Shown here: piece after piece, positions 1-8,884 of the stretch
Layout: each line of letters opens with the position of its first letter
Numbering within the stretch: the first letter of the stretch is position 1
The notes under the pieces: generated by a model
The model's database searches: none
What the model was told of the DNA's origin: nothing
The model's input: only the letters and a program-made list of their open reading frames with translations
Translations under genes and position numbers: made by a program
Assembly: GCA_902593075.1 (NCBI GenBank)
Contig: CACJHA010000016.1
Coordinates: forward strand, 1 to 33,612
DNA length: 33,612 bases
Reading direction: 5' to 3'
Origin: an uncultured Bacteroidota bacterium
GTDB taxonomy: Bacteria; Bacteroidota; Bacteroidia; Flavobacteriales; Flavobacteriaceae

Positions 1-620
1 GTTTTCATATCAGATGGTTTACTCCTGATGTTGAGATGGATTTGTGCGGACATGCAACTTTGGCGACTGCTTATTGTTTAAAAAAGTATCAAAATTACAC
101 AGGTGACGAAATTTTGTTTAATTCCAAAAGCGGAACTATAAAATCTAAGTTTGTTAGAGATAAAATTCAACTAAAATTACCTCTTAGGAAACCTAAAAAA
201 ACTAAAATTCCTCAAAATTTATCTAACGCTATTAATTATAAACCTATTGAAGTTTTGAAAGCAAGAGACTTTATTTTAGTCTTCGATGATCAATTAAAAA
301 TTGAAAACATTAAAATTAACAGGTTTGAGTTTGATAAAATAAACATTGATCCAGGAGGAGTAGCATTTACATCTCAAGGTAACAATTGCGATTTTGTATC
401 AAGATTTTTTACACCACAGTCCTCAATTTTTGAAGATTCAGTAACAGGTTCATCACACTGTTCACTTGTTCCATATTGGAGTAGAAAATTAAACAAAAAA
501 AAACTTAAAAGTATTCAGTTATCTGAGAGAACTGGTATATTAGAGTGTGAAGCATACAAAAACTATATTTCAGTTTCAGGAAAAGCGAAAACCTACCTAA
601 AAGGAAAGATTTTTATTTAA
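1..620 (+). CDS. PhzF-family isomerase, 5'-truncated by the window edge
   Basis: The reading frame is open from base 3, upstream of the first ATG at 36, and that upstream part encodes conserved family sequence (IRWFTPDVEMDLCGHAT). The true start therefore lies outside the window. Family hallmarks seen are the DLCGHATLA segment with the conserved Gly-His, and EDSVTGSSHC near the C-terminus with the conserved Asp, Thr-Gly-Ser and His-Cys. The N-terminal Glu used as general acid/base in PhzF is in the missing part. Family members are cytosolic, cofactor-free isomerases with a two-lobed diaminopimelate-epimerase fold. Most are not phenazine enzymes and have unknown substrates. No phenazine genes are nearby, so no pathway is assigned. 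The next gene starts 31 bp downstream on the same strand. Confidence 0.9.
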   Translation, partial: FHIRWFTPDVEMDLCGHATLATAYCLKKYQNYTGDEILFNSKSGTIKSKFVRDKIQLKLPLRKPKKTKIPQNLSNAINYKPIEVLKARDFILVFDDQLKIENIKINRFEFDKINIDPGGVAFTSQGNNCDFVSRFFTPQSSIFEDSVTGSSHCSLVPYWSRKLNKKKLKSIQLSERTGILECEAYKNYISVSGKAKTYLKGKIFI

Positions 621-651
621 ATAGTAATATTAAATTTTAAAAACAACTATA

Positions 652-1803
652 ATGGATAATGATATAGTTAGAGATTACCCAACAATTGAATCATTAAGAA
701 TCAAGGCAAAAAAAAATATTCCTGAATTTGCTTTCGACTATTTAGATGGGGGATGTAATAATGAAGAAAATTTAAATCGGAACATTCAAGATTTAGAAGA
801 AATTATACTAGAACCTAGATATTTAAGAAATTATAAACCTAGTTCAATAAAAACAACTCTTTTTGGAGTAGAATATGATGTACCTTTTGGTATTTCACCT
901 GTTGGACTTCAAGGACTCATATGGCCAAACTCTTCTGAAATTTTGGCAAAATCTGCACTGAAACACAATATTCCTTTCATCTTAAGTTCAGTAACAACTA
1001 TGGACATAGAAAAAACTGCAAGATTGACTGATGGTAATTTTTGGTTTCAATTATATAATCCAATAGATAAAAATTTGAGAAAAGATATACTAAAAAGAGC
1101 TCATGATTCAGGTTGTAAAACTTTAGTTATTTTGGCTGACGTACCAACATTTGGTTACAGAGCTAAAGAAATCATTTCAGGTTTGTCGATGCCACCTAAA
1201 CTTACTTTAAAAAACATATTACAAATACTTGGCAAACCAAATTGGGCTATAAATACACTCATTTATGGGCAGCCTAGGTTTAAAAATCTTTCTCCCTACA
1301 TAAAAAAAAATATCTCAATGAGGCAATTAGGTAAATTTATGGATGAAACATTTTCTGGCAGAATAAACCCGGAAATAATTAAGCCCATTAGAGAACAATG
1401 GAAAGGAAATTTAGTTTTAAAAGGTGTCTCATCAATTAGCGATGCAAAGGATGCAGTAAAGATTGGTTTCGACGGAATTATTGTTTCAAATCACGGTGGT
1501 AGACAACTTGATGCCGGAAATTCATCAATTAAATCACTAGTTAAAATACTAAAACATATAGATAAAAATAAAACAGAAATAATGATAGACAGTGGTTTTA
1601 GAAGCGGTCCTGATATTGCTAGAGCTTTAGCTACAGGAGCAAAATTTGTTTTTATGGGTAGGCCATTTATGTACGGTGCAGCAGCCCTTGGTTCAAAAGG
1701 AGGTAATCATACTATTTCGATTTTGAAAAAACAGTTTCAACAAGTAATGGATCAACTTTGCTGTGAAAAAACTGAAGATTTACCTAACTACATATTACAA
1801 TAA
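652..1803 (+). CDS. FMN-dependent alpha-hydroxy-acid dehydrogenase (LldD / glycolate oxidase family)
   Basis: A 383-residue TIM-barrel flavoprotein of normal family length. It begins with the typical helical segment (FAFDYLDGGCNNEENLNRN). Near the C-terminus it has the active-site signature SNHGGRQLD, with the proton-abstracting His at residue 281 and the substrate-binding Arg at 284. The phosphate-binding end DSGFRSGPDIARAL...GRPFMYG follows. Enzymes of this family oxidise L-lactate, glycolate, mandelate or related 2-hydroxy acids to 2-oxo acids, passing electrons to quinone, cytochrome or O2. The sequence alone does not decide the substrate. L-lactate or glycolate is most likely. It lies 31 bp after the PhzF-like gene and is probably co-transcribed with it and with the isomerase gene 11 bp downstream. 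Confidence 0.93.
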   Translation: MDNDIVRDYPTIESLRIKAKKNIPEFAFDYLDGGCNNEENLNRNIQDLEEIILEPRYLRNYKPSSIKTTLFGVEYDVPFGISPVGLQGLIWPNSSEILAKSALKHNIPFILSSVTTMDIEKTARLTDGNFWFQLYNPIDKNLRKDILKRAHDSGCKTLVILADVPTFGYRAKEIISGLSMPPKLTLKNILQILGKPNWAINTLIYGQPRFKNLSPYIKKNISMRQLGKFMDETFSGRINPEIIKPIREQWKGNLVLKGVSSISDAKDAVKIGFDGIIVSNHGGRQLDAGNSSIKSLVKILKHIDKNKTEIMIDSGFRSGPDIARALATGAKFVFMGRPFMYGAAALGSKGGNHTISILKKQFQQVMDQLCCEKTEDLPNYILQ

Positions 1804-1814
1804 ATTTTTTTCCG

Positions 1815-2795
1815 TTGAATAAATCTGTCTCTTTTTACCCAATGTCATTTAAAAAGAATTTAATACCAAAGATTTGGGGTGGTGAAAAACTTGAATATTT
1901 TTTTTCATATCAAAGTTTAGAGAAAAACTATGGTGAATCTTGGGAGATTTCAGTAATAAAAGGCTTCGAATCAATTGTAAATAATGGTGTTTTAAAAAAT
2001 AAAAAACTTGATAAATTGATTGAAAAATATCCCATTGAAATTTTAGGCGAAAAAGTTTATGATAAATATGGTTTAAACTTTCCCCTTTTAATAAAATTTA
2101 TTGACGTAAATAAACCTCTATCAATACAAGTTCATCCTAATGACGAAACAGCAAAGGTTCGACATAATTCATTTGGAAAAAACGAAATGTGGTACATAAT
2201 TGAAGCAGAAAAAAACGCCAAACTTTCCCTTGGTTTTTCTCAAAAAATGAATAAGAAAATATTTTATAAAAATTTAAAAGACAAGACCATCGATAAAGTG
2301 TTAAACTCTTATAAAGTAAAACCAAAAGATGCTTTTTATGTATCAGCTGGGACGGTTCATGCTCTAAAGGGAAAAATGTTACTTCTTGAAGTGCAACAAA
2401 GTTCCGATATCACCTATAGAATTTACGACTATGATCGTTTAGATCCTAAAACAGGTAAAAAAAGAAAACTACACGAAAAATCGGCTATTACATCAATAAA
2501 TTTTTCAGACAAGAAAAATGAAAAAATAAAATATAATTCTAATGTAAATAAGCTTAATCCCATAGTTGAAAATAATTTTTTTAAAGTTTACTATTTAAAA
2601 GTTAATGGTAAGGAAATACGGAAAATTTTTATGCATAGTTCATTTTGGATTCTAGTTTGTCTAGAAGGTTTACTCTTTGTCCATGATGAAAACAAAAAAT
2701 ACTTACTTGAAAAAGGAAAAACACTTTTAATACCTGCTATTGTGAATTTGATAAATATAGAAGGTCGTGGAGAAATAATTTGCATAACTACCTAG
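1815..2795 (+). CDS. manA: Mannose-6-phosphate isomerase, class I
   Basis: A zinc-dependent cupin that interconverts mannose-6-phosphate and fructose-6-phosphate in the cytosol. Counted from the TTG start, zinc-site motifs are QVHPND (105-110), GKNEMWYIIE (121-130) and AGTVHAL (178-184). The family signature EVQQSSDITYRIYDYDR is at 192-208. The length of 326 residues fits the short bacterial class. The start is ambiguous. TTG at 1815 gives an N-terminus containing FYPMSFKKNLIPKIWGG, which matches the homologous lead-in well. ATG at 1842 would remove nine residues, including the conserved-looking YP. I favour TTG but not strongly. The start is 11 bp after the dehydrogenase gene, suggesting one operon. 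Confidence 0.92.
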   Translation: MNKSVSFYPMSFKKNLIPKIWGGEKLEYFFSYQSLEKNYGESWEISVIKGFESIVNNGVLKNKKLDKLIEKYPIEILGEKVYDKYGLNFPLLIKFIDVNKPLSIQVHPNDETAKVRHNSFGKNEMWYIIEAEKNAKLSLGFSQKMNKKIFYKNLKDKTIDKVLNSYKVKPKDAFYVSAGTVHALKGKMLLLEVQQSSDITYRIYDYDRLDPKTGKKRKLHEKSAITSINFSDKKNEKIKYNSNVNKLNPIVENNFFKVYYLKVNGKEIRKIFMHSSFWILVCLEGLLFVHDENKKYLLEKGKTLLIPAIVNLINIEGRGEIICITT

Positions 2796-2800
2796 CTATT

Positions 2801-2825
2801 AAATAAAATCATCATTCTTTTATTT
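2801..2825 (+). terminator. Weak AT-only hairpin after the isomerase gene
   Basis: AAATAAAA and TTTTATTT form a perfect 8-bp stem around a 9-base loop, directly downstream of the isomerase stop codon. The stem has no G-C pairs, so it could act as a weak transcription end or simply reflect AT-rich spacer DNA. The next gene starts at 2870. Confidence 0.3.
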
Positions 2826-2869
2826 TAGTGTTTTTAAAATTATTTGGATAAATTTATTTAAAAAAAAAT

Positions 2870-5800
2870 ATGATTCACCTAAATAATAAATTATTAGGCT
2901 TTTTGTTTTCATTTTTTGTTTTAACTTTTTTCAATTCATTTTCACAAAACAAAAAGAAATCAAAGTCTAAGACCTATAAACATGTTTCCCTTAACGATTT
3001 CAATTTTAGAAATGTTGGACCTGCTTTTCTCTCTGGAAGGATTGCAGATATTGCAATAGACTCAAACAACGAAAATATTTGGTACGTAGCCGTTGGTTCA
3101 GGTGGGGTTTGGAAAACACTAAATTCAGGTACAACCTGGACTCCTTTATTTGATTACGAAAATTCATATTCAACGGGTTGTGTCACAATTGACCCAAATA
3201 ATTCTGCTACGATTTGGGTTGGCACGGGAGAAAATGTTGGTGGAAGACACGTTGCTTACGGCGATGGAATATACAAATCTGACAATGGGGGTAAAAATTG
3301 GAAAAATATGGGTTTAAAAAAGACTGAACATATTTCGAAAATTATTGTTCATCCAGAAAATTCAAACATTGTTTGGGTAGCTGCTCAAGGACCTCTTTGG
3401 AAAAAAGGTGGACAAAGAGGTGTTTATAAAACAATAGACGGTGGAAAAAATTGGAAGAAGGTTTTGGGAAATAGTCAATGGACAGGTGCAACAGATATTT
3501 TAGTTGATCCTAGAGATTCTGATGTTTTATATGCAGCAACATGGGATAGACATAGAACTGTTGCTGCCCTTATGGGAGGAGGCCCAGGTTCAGGAATTCA
3601 TAAATCTGTTGATGGTGGAGAAACATGGAAAAAATTATATAAAGGCCTTCCTAATGATCAAGATTCTAATGGTGATGGAGAAATTGACGAGGATGATCTA
3701 CCTACAGTCAATATGGGGAAAATAGGTCTAGCAATATCCCCACAAAATCCGGATGTACTATACGCAGCTATTGAATTAGAAAGGACTACTGGAGGAGTTT
3801 ATAAGTCTGAAAATAGAGGAGAATCTTGGGAAAAAATGTCTAACGCAGTATCTGGGGCTACAGGTCCTCATTATTATCAGGAATTATATGCTAGCCCTCA
3901 TAAATTTGATAGGTTATATTTAATGAACGTACGAGTTTTGACTTCTGAAGATGGTGGAAAAACATTTGATCAACTTAAAGAGAATAAAAAACATTCTGAT
4001 AACCATGTTATTGCCTTTAAAAAAAATGATCCTGATTATTTATTAATTGGTACTGACGCCGGTATTTATGAAAGTTTTGATTTAGCCGATAATTGGAGAT
4101 ACATTAAAAATCTTCCTCTTACTCAATTTTACAAAGTTGCAGTTAATAATGCAGAACCGTTTTACCATATTTTTGGAGGGACTCAAGACAATGGATCTGC
4201 TGGGGGTCCTTCAGCAACTGATGAAATTGAAGGTATAAGTAATAAACATTGGTATAAAACACTCTTCGCTGACGGACATCAATCTGCAACTGACCCTGAA
4301 TTCAATAATTTAATTTATGCTGAAACACAGCAAGGTGGTCTACATAGAATTGATTTAGTTACAGGTGAACAAACATTTATTCAACCTCAAGCTGGTATTA
4401 ATGAACCACATGAAAGGTTTAACTGGGATGCTCCAATTATAGTATCTCCACATAATCCATCGACAATATATTTCGCATCCTACAGAGTTTGGAAATCAGA
4501 AAATAGAGGAGATAGTTGGATTCCTATATCTAGAGACTTAACTCGAAATGAAAATAGAATTGAACTTCCTATTATGGGTAGAAAACAATCTTGGGATAAT
4601 TCTTGGGATGTTGGTGCCATGTCAAATTATAATACAATTACTTCTTTAAGTGAATCTCCGATTAAAAAAGGTTTAATTTATGTAGGAACCGATGACGGAT
4701 TTATTCAAATCACTAAAGATGGTGGGAAGAATTGGAAAAAAGTTCCAGTGACTTCATTAGGTCTTCCAAAACGAAGTTTTGTTAACGATATAAAAGCAGA
4801 CATCCATGATGAAAATATTGTGTATGTTGTTTTAGATAACCATAAAGAAGGTGATTTTAACCCCTACATTTTTAAAAGTGAAGATCAAGGGACTTCTTGG
4901 GCGTCTATTTCAAATGATCTTCCTAAAAGAACACTTTTATGGCGAATTGTACAAGACCACATAGAGAAGAACTTATTTTTTCTTGCCACCGAATTTGGTA
5001 TTTACACCTCATTGAATGGTTGTGAAAATTGGCAAAAACTAAATGGTACGCCAAATATGGGTTTCAGAGACTTAGTAATTCAAAAAAGAGAAAATGATCT
5101 TGTAGCCGCTTCTTTTGGAAGAGGGTTTTACATATTAGATGACTATAGCCCTTTAAGAAATTTTAGCAATGAAAATTTAAAAAGTAAAGGTCACTTATTT
5201 CCTATAAAAGACGGTAAATGGTTTATACAAAGAAGTAATTTAGGTAATACTGGAGCGGATTTTTACCTTGCCGAAAATCCAAAATATGGAGTTACAATGA
5301 CATATCACCTTAGTAACAATTACGAAACTCAAAGTGAAAAAAGAAAAAAAAGTGAAAAGCTTTTAAATCAAAAACTTTTAGATATAGCGTTCCCGGGTTA
5401 CAATAATCTTGATGAGGAAAAAAATGAAACCTCAGCATACGTTAAAATTTCAATTGAAGACCAAAATGGAAACATTATAAGGCATCTCAACGAAAGAGCG
5501 AGTAAGGGAACCCACAGAATAACATGGGATTTAAGACATATGTTCAAAGGGTCTGTTACTGATACCAACAAGAAATATAATATGAGAGGGCCTATTGTAA
5601 AACCTGGAAAATACAGTGCAACACTATATCTAGTGGAAAGTGGGTCGACAACAAAGTTGAGTGAAAAGAAAAGTTTTGAACTTAAACCAATTTATAAAAG
5701 TACATTAAAGGGAACTAGTTTTGAAGATTATGATAAATATGTAGATGACTATTTTGAGGTTTATAATGAGGTGGAATTAATAGAACATAAATTAAAAACC

Positions 5801-6169
5801 GTTGATGAAAAAGTGAAATCCCTGAAAATAGCAATTGAAAATACTCCAATCGAAACCGAAGAGTTAGTTTTGGATTTTCATAATTTAAAAAATTCACTTT
5901 TATTAATTAAGAGAAAAGTTTTTGGAAATGAATCTAAAACAGAAATTGGAGAAAAAAATCTCCCAACTTTGTTTAATAGAATTAGAGTTGCTAGTCAGGG
6001 GCTTTCTTCTTCCTATGGTCCAACGAAATTACACATAGAAAGTTTAGATATGGCTAGGCTAATGAATGAAGAGATAAAACCTCTAATTAAAAACTTAATA
6101 AATAAAGGTGTTAATTCTTTAGAAGATAAAATTAAAGATATTGGTGGACCAGTTATCATAGAAGATTAA
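2870..6169 (+). CDS. Secreted Asp-box (BNR / sortilin-like) beta-propeller protein
   Basis: A 1099-residue exported protein. Residues 1-26 are a signal peptide ending NSFSQ. Eight Asp-box motifs of the S/T-x-D/N-x-G-x-x-W/F type start near residues 137, 188, 246, 313, 359, 543, 615 and 670 (for example SDNGGKNW, TIDGGKNW, SENRGDSW). They predict one or two large beta-propellers of the VPS10/sortilin-like sialidase superfamily. An EF-hand-like loop, DSNGDGEIDEDD, lies at about 265-276 between two Asp boxes. After about residue 770 comes a beta-rich region, then a charged, probably helical tail. No T9SS C-terminal sorting domain is visible. Such proteins are often named glycosyl hydrolase, but no catalytic residues can be assigned here. 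A binding, peptidase-associated or polysaccharide role are all possible. It stands alone, with spacers on both sides. Confidence 0.88.
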   Translation: MIHLNNKLLGFLFSFFVLTFFNSFSQNKKKSKSKTYKHVSLNDFNFRNVGPAFLSGRIADIAIDSNNENIWYVAVGSGGVWKTLNSGTTWTPLFDYENSYSTGCVTIDPNNSATIWVGTGENVGGRHVAYGDGIYKSDNGGKNWKNMGLKKTEHISKIIVHPENSNIVWVAAQGPLWKKGGQRGVYKTIDGGKNWKKVLGNSQWTGATDILVDPRDSDVLYAATWDRHRTVAALMGGGPGSGIHKSVDGGETWKKLYKGLPNDQDSNGDGEIDEDDLPTVNMGKIGLAISPQNPDVLYAAIELERTTGGVYKSENRGESWEKMSNAVSGATGPHYYQELYASPHKFDRLYLMNVRVLTSEDGGKTFDQLKENKKHSDNHVIAFKKNDPDYLLIGTDAGIYESFDLADNWRYIKNLPLTQFYKVAVNNAEPFYHIFGGTQDNGSAGGPSATDEIEGISNKHWYKTLFADGHQSATDPEFNNLIYAETQQGGLHRIDLVTGEQTFIQPQAGINEPHERFNWDAPIIVSPHNPSTIYFASYRVWKSENRGDSWIPISRDLTRNENRIELPIMGRKQSWDNSWDVGAMSNYNTITSLSESPIKKGLIYVGTDDGFIQITKDGGKNWKKVPVTSLGLPKRSFVNDIKADIHDENIVYVVLDNHKEGDFNPYIFKSEDQGTSWASISNDLPKRTLLWRIVQDHIEKNLFFLATEFGIYTSLNGCENWQKLNGTPNMGFRDLVIQKRENDLVAASFGRGFYILDDYSPLRNFSNENLKSKGHLFPIKDGKWFIQRSNLGNTGADFYLAENPKYGVTMTYHLSNNYETQSEKRKKSEKLLNQKLLDIAFPGYNNLDEEKNETSAYVKISIEDQNGNIIRHLNERASKGTHRITWDLRHMFKGSVTDTNKKYNMRGPIVKPGKYSATLYLVESGSTTKLSEKKSFELKPIYKSTLKGTSFEDYDKYVDDYFEVYNEVELIEHKLKTVDEKVKSLKIAIENTPIETEELVLDFHNLKNSLLLIKRKVFGNESKTEIGEKNLPTLFNRIRVASQGLSSSYGPTKLHIESLDMARLMNEEIKPLIKNLINKGVNSLEDKIKDIGGPVIIED

Positions 6170-6176
6170 CAAAAAA

Positions 6177-6198
6177 AGCCCTCCATATATGGAAAGCT
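6177..6198. terminator. Imperfect hairpin between convergent genes
   Basis: An AGC/GCT stem, a 2x2 mismatch and a perfect 12-base palindrome (TCCATATATGGA, 6182-6193) make an inverted repeat. It is preceded by seven A residues and begins 8 bases after the stop of the propeller gene. For transcripts of the converging flavin-reductase gene the A-run reads as a U-run after the hairpin. It may therefore terminate in that direction better than in the + direction. Confidence 0.4.
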
Positions 6199-6217
6199 CT
6201 TCATTGGTCTCTACGAC

Positions 6218-6237
6218 ACATTGTATTAATACAATGT
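6218..6237. repeat. Perfect 20-bp palindrome
   Basis: ACATTGTATTAATACAATGT is a perfect 10+10 palindrome with no loop, in the 144-bp gap between convergent genes. Loop-less palindromes of this size are more typical of a dimeric protein-binding site than of a terminator. It is downstream of both flanking genes, so ordinary operator function is not obvious. I do not recognise the site. Confidence 0.5.
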
Positions 6238-6245
6238 TAAACAAC

Positions 6246-6261
6246 ATTCACAAAAGTGAAT
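6246..6261. terminator. Small hairpin between convergent genes
   Basis: ATTCAC and GTGAAT form a perfect 6-bp stem around an AAAA loop. A second small inverted repeat (AAAAGT/ACTTTT with a 3-base loop, about 6265-6279) follows and runs into T residues. Together with the two inverted repeats upstream, these are candidates for a bidirectional transcription end between the + strand propeller gene and the minus strand flavin-reductase gene. Confidence 0.35.
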
Positions 6262-6313
6262 TATAAAAGTAATACTTTTTTATGATTAAATTTCTTTTTT
6301 AAAAAAAATCTAA

Positions 6314-6784
6314 TTAAAGTTTTATTTTACTGTATCCTCTATAGTATAGAAGGGGTTTTTTATTTGATTTAATATCTAAATTTTCAATTCCACAAATAAT
6401 TATTTTATGATCACCTTCATCGTAAATTTTACTCACTACAACAGAATACCAAGCAATTGAGCCTTTTAAAATTTTAACTTTATCTTCATCACAAAACACG
6501 GGTGGTTCTTTCATTAACTTAAGGTTAGCAAAATGATTACTTTCATCTACCATATCTTCCGAAAGTATACTAATTCCCATCATCTTACCCTTTTCAATAT
6601 ATCTTATAATCTCATTTTCTTTTTTAACTGAAAAAAGAATCATCGGAGGATTAAGTGATAGTGAAAGAAATGAACTAGCAGTCATACCATGAATATCACC
6701 AGAGAGCTTTTTAATTGAAACTACAGTTACTCCTGTTGGAAAAGATCCTGCTACTTTTCTTAATTTATTTTTATCGTAAGCCAT
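6314..6784 (-). CDS. Flavin reductase-like FMN-binding protein
   Basis: A 156-residue protein of the flavin_Reduct (HpaC/NtaB-like) family. Visible signatures are FPTGVTVVS near the N-terminus, GMTASSFLSLSLNPPMILFSV, the GDH motif (DEGDHKIIICGIENL) and the C-terminal PLLYYRGYSKI. Family members use NAD(P)H to reduce free FMN or FAD, usually to feed a separate two-component monooxygenase. No monooxygenase gene is in this window, so the partner is unknown. It is monocistronic here, converges on the propeller gene and is divergent from the sugar-kinase operon. The ATG at 6784 is well placed for the family's usual N-terminus. Confidence 0.9.
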   Translation of the reverse strand: MAYDKNKLRKVAGSFPTGVTVVSIKKLSGDIHGMTASSFLSLSLNPPMILFSVKKENEIIRYIEKGKMMGISILSEDMVDESNHFANLKLMKEPPVFCDEDKVKILKGSIAWYSVVVSKIYDEGDHKIIICGIENLDIKSNKKPLLYYRGYSKIKL

Positions 6785-6963
6785 TACAATTACAAAGTAA
6801 ATACAAAGATTTAATAAGAAGTATCATATTATTAAAATTTCGCATTTTGGACAAAATAATTATTACAATCTATCGAAAATTTTTAGTTTTATAATCCTAA
6901 TAAAAGGAGATAATATCCGTATATTATACACTTATTTTTTTTAAAATTGAAATTAGGCTCTAT

Positions 6964-8013
6964 ATGATTGAAACAAAAGCTCCTGGAAGAATATGTTTTT
7001 TTGGAGATCACCAAGATTATTTGACCCTACCAGTTATCGCAGGAACGATCGACAGGTTCATCAGAATCAAGGGTGAACCAAATGGGAAAGAATATCTAAG
7101 ATTGAAATTAATTGACTTTGATTCTGAAATTAAGATCAATTTAAACGAGTCATTGGAAATCCTAAAAAAAGGGGATTACTTACGATCTTCAATGCGAGTT
7201 TTAAAAAGGAGTGGAATTATACTAAAGGAAGGATACGACATTGAAATAAAAGGAGATATCCCTATAAAAGCAGGTTTATCAAGTTCATCTGCTCTTACAG
7301 TTGCATGGCTAAGATTTTTAACAAAAGTTGCTGTCCCTAATAATAAAATTGAAAATGAACAATTTGCTAAGTGGGCTTATGAAAGTGAGGTTTTAGAATT
7401 CAATGAAGCTGGAGGTTTAATGGATCAGTATACGATTTCAATTGGTGGAATGCTTTATATTAAAACCATTGATACCACTTATACAAGATTGAAGGTTTCA
7501 CTGGGAAATTTAATTGTTGGTGACTCAGGAATTGAAAAGAAAACACAAGAAATCTTGACAAGATTAAAAGGTGGTGCCGAAAAAGCCATAGAAATTGTTC
7601 AAAAGCATCATCCAAATTTTAATATTCATAATGCAAAAAAACAAGATTTTTATGATTTAAGGAAAAACTTACCTTTTGATCTTCACCCATACTTCTATGC
7701 AGCTATTTTTAATCACGAAATAACCCAAAATGCATTATTGGAGCTCAAAAATCCAAATCATGATGTGAACAAAATTGCCAACCTTATAAATGCACACCAG
7801 GAGATCCTCGATAAAAAATTAAACAATACTCCCAATAAAATGATTCACATGATGAATGCTGCAGAAGATGCAGGAGCTAAAGCTACAAAGATAGTTGGCT
7901 CAGGAGGTGGAGGATGTTTTTTAGCTATGAGTGACTCACAAAACGAAGAAAAAGTTAAAAATGCGATTCTTGACGCAGGGGCTGTGGATGCGTTTTCCGT
8001 AAATCTAATTTAA
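6964..8013 (+). CDS. GHMP-family sugar kinase (galactokinase-like)
   Basis: A 349-residue cytosolic kinase. Motif 1 is PGRICFFGDHQDY (7-19), the ATP-binding motif 2 is PIKAGLSSSSA (100-110), a galactokinase-type GGLMDQY with the putative catalytic Asp lies at 150-156, and motif 3 is GSGGGGC (312-318). Galactokinases normally carry GEHTDYN in motif 1. Here it is GDHQDY, so the substrate may be another hexose, uronic acid or pentose, phosphorylated at C1. The next two genes encode a nucleotidyltransferase (1 bp away) and an NDP-hexose 4-epimerase (overlapping it). The kinase therefore probably makes the sugar-1-phosphate for that transferase. Mevalonate kinase or heptose kinase activity cannot be excluded, but the neighbours argue against it. 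Confidence 0.88.
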   Translation: MIETKAPGRICFFGDHQDYLTLPVIAGTIDRFIRIKGEPNGKEYLRLKLIDFDSEIKINLNESLEILKKGDYLRSSMRVLKRSGIILKEGYDIEIKGDIPIKAGLSSSSALTVAWLRFLTKVAVPNNKIENEQFAKWAYESEVLEFNEAGGLMDQYTISIGGMLYIKTIDTTYTRLKVSLGNLIVGDSGIEKKTQEILTRLKGGAEKAIEIVQKHHPNFNIHNAKKQDFYDLRKNLPFDLHPYFYAAIFNHEITQNALLELKNPNHDVNKIANLINAHQEILDKKLNNTPNKMIHMMNAAEDAGAKATKIVGSGGGGCFLAMSDSQNEEKVKNAILDAGAVDAFSVNLI

Positions 8014-8014
8014 T

Positions 8015-8884
8015 ATGAAAAGTAAAGAAAGAATTCTTGTAATCTTAGCCGGTGGAGCATCATCAAGGCTTAAAAAATCTCTTAATGATATTAATTTGGA
8101 TAAAAATATAACAGATATAGCAAAAAGTTCACACAAAACTCTGATCCCACTTGGAGATGACAAAAGACCACTTCTTTACTTTATTCTTCAAAATGCTGTA
8201 TCAGCTGGAGTTAGAGATGTTTTTTTAATTACATCTCCTGAAAATTCTGCTTTTAAGAGCTTTATGGAAACAAAAATTTTTAAACACAGTTTTTCTGATA
8301 TAAAAATAAATTTTGCAATTCAGCACAAACCTGAGGATAGAGTAAAACCTTTAGGTACATCCGATGCATTAATGCAAGCTATGGATCAACACGAGGTATT
8401 AAAAAGGAATAGTTTTGTTATTATTAATGGAGATAATTTGTACTCTGTAAACTCTTTAAACTCACTTTATGAATTAAATGAGAAACAGCATGCCCTTATC
8501 AGTTACGACAGGGATGGTCTTAATTTTCCACATGAACGTTTAACAAAATTTGCATTAATTAATGTAAATGAGAATAATCGGCTTATAAATATTATTGAAA
8601 AACCCCCTATAGAAGAGGTTGATAGTTTTAGGGATAAACTTGACAAAATTAGAGTTAGTATGAATATTTTTAAATTTTTTGGACCGACCATCTATCCCTT
8701 TATAAAAAATTGTCCTATACATCCTGAAAGAAAAGAAAAAGAAATTCCCGAAGCCGTTAGAAATTATATAAAAGAATTTCCAAATAGTTTTGATGCAATA
8801 CCTTTCTTTGAACATATACCTGACCTTACCTCTGCAAAGGATATATTGAGTATTATAAAGAGTATCCCAAATTCCAATGAATAA
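8015..8884 (+). CDS. Sugar-1-phosphate nucleotidyltransferase
   Basis: A 289-residue NTP_transferase with a Rossmann-like fold. The nucleotide-binding loop is LAGGASSRLK (11-20). It is followed by a longer-than-usual insert before HKTLIPLG (40-47), which carries the conserved Lys. KPLGTSDAL (111-119) corresponds to the GTADAL segment, INGDNLY (137-143) carries the metal-binding Asp, and an IIEKPP motif follows near 192-197. It would condense a sugar-1-phosphate with an NTP, most likely UTP given the following 4-epimerase. The gene starts 1 bp after the kinase stop and overlaps the epimerase start by 8 bp, which implies translational coupling. It is not a standard GalU or RmlA by its motif spacing, so sugar and base specificity are open. 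Confidence 0.85.
   Translation: MKSKERILVILAGGASSRLKKSLNDINLDKNITDIAKSSHKTLIPLGDDKRPLLYFILQNAVSAGVRDVFLITSPENSAFKSFMETKIFKHSFSDIKINFAIQHKPEDRVKPLGTSDALMQAMDQHEVLKRNSFVIINGDNLYSVNSLNSLYELNEKQHALISYDRDGLNFPHERLTKFALINVNENNRLINIIEKPPIEEVDSFRDKLDKIRVSMNIFKFFGPTIYPFIKNCPIHPERKEKEIPEAVRNYIKEFPNSFDAIPFFEHIPDLTSAKDILSIIKSIPNSNE

Noticed and set aside
1-2795. PhzF-like gene as evidence for phenazine biosynthesis
   Set aside because: No other phenazine genes are nearby, and most PhzF-family proteins have other, unknown functions.
3504-3725. Short open frame overlapping the propeller gene in another frame
   Set aside because: It lies wholly inside a well-supported gene and its translation shows no recognisable family. 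Similar shadow frames elsewhere were dismissed for the same reason.
6785-6963. Possible -7 promoter elements in the divergent spacer between the flavin reductase and the sugar kinase operon
   Set aside because: On the minus strand two CTTTGTA stretches occur, but each has one mismatch to TAnnTTTG and neither has a -33 element. On the + strand no TTTG element is found. A promoter must exist, but I cannot place it.
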